Source of the DNA: MADRE2 sp964397015
GTDB taxonomy: Bacteria; Desulfobacterota; Desulfobacteria; Desulfobacterales; Desulfobacteraceae
Direction: 5' to 3'
Length of the DNA: 24,714 nt
Assembly (NCBI GenBank): GCA_964397015.1
Contig: CAYNHL010000045.1
Coordinates: forward strand, 1-24,714
The number at the start of each line of letters is the position of its first letter. The stretch's first letter is position 1. The position numbers were made by a program, and so were the translations under genes. Positions 24,562-24,714 of the stretch are shown piece by piece. The notes below the pieces were generated by a model, which did no database searches, was not told the origin of the DNA, and saw only the letters and a program-made list of their open reading frames with translations.

Positions 24562-24714
24562 ACAAGTTTTACATATCCTGATTGCAGGCGGTAAAACAGG
24601 CGGCCACCTTTTTCCAGGCATCGCCGTAGCCCAGGCCCTTGAAAGGCTTGAACCTGGGATTGAAATCCTGTTTGCAGGCACCGGCACCCCTTTTGAAAAA
24701 CAGACACTGGCTTT
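24554..24714 (+). CDS. murG: MurG glycosyltransferase, N-terminal part (cut by window edge)
   Basis: 53 complete codons run off the right edge. The reading frame begins MDKQVLHILIAGGKTGGHLFPG and continues IAVAQAL, the N-terminal glycine-rich signature of MurG (usually GGGTGGHxFPG; here the third Gly is Lys). MurG adds GlcNAc to lipid I at the inner membrane face, making lipid II. The ATG at 24554 overlaps the last 8 bases of ftsW. Its position in the dcw order supports the call. Confidence 0.92.
   Translation, partial: MDKQVLHILIAGGKTGGHLFPGIAVAQALERLEPGIEILFAGTGTPFEKQTLA

Overview
The window is a densely packed, moderate-GC chromosomal stretch that reads like a sulfate-reducing deltaproteobacterium of the Desulfobacterales type. 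This is an inference from gene content and protein character: a Hsp70/DUF2760 pair, a biotin ECF cassette, a Gld-like ABC operon and a division/cell-wall (dcw) cluster with a fused murE-murF. I see no tRNA, rRNA, CRISPR array, insertion sequence or phage gene. No gap between genes exceeds 300 bases; bases 1-155 are AT-rich and show no supportable gene or terminator.

Left part, minus strand (156-4888). From right to left there is an unrecognised 178-aa protein, a small secreted helix-hairpin-helix (ComEA-like) protein followed by a strong hairpin terminator, a two-TM membrane protein of the DUF2760 type, and a large divergent Hsp70-family protein. The last two look like a cotranscribed chaperone/membrane pair, and both probably use TTG starts behind strong Shine-Dalgarno sequences.

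Biotin module, plus strand (about 4967-8004). birA (biotin ligase with an N-terminal HTH) is followed by bioY, an EcfA ATPase and an EcfT transmembrane coupling protein, with 4-base start/stop overlaps. A near-perfect BirA operator lies across the birA start codon, so biotin uptake and ligation are probably repressed together by BirA-biotinyl-AMP.

Gld-like module (8197-14414). A protein with two ribbon-helix-helix-like units, whose leader holds a long inverted repeat overlapping its ribosome-binding site, precedes an ABC ATPase, an ABC-2 permease, a GldG-type auxiliary protein, a DUF4340 protein and a PlsC-type acyltransferase. The exported substrate cannot be told from the sequence.

dcw cluster (14550 to the right edge). 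Candidate MraZ boxes, mraZ, rsmH, ftsL, ftsI, a murE-murF fusion, mraY, murD, ftsW and the first 161 bases of murG. Genes overlap or are separated by only a few bases, as expected for one long operon making lipid II and septal peptidoglycan.

Most genes are familiar. The least explained parts are the Hsp70/DUF2760 pair, the RHH-like protein with its structured leader next to the Gld-like operon, and the divergent promoter region between the 178-aa gene and birA.
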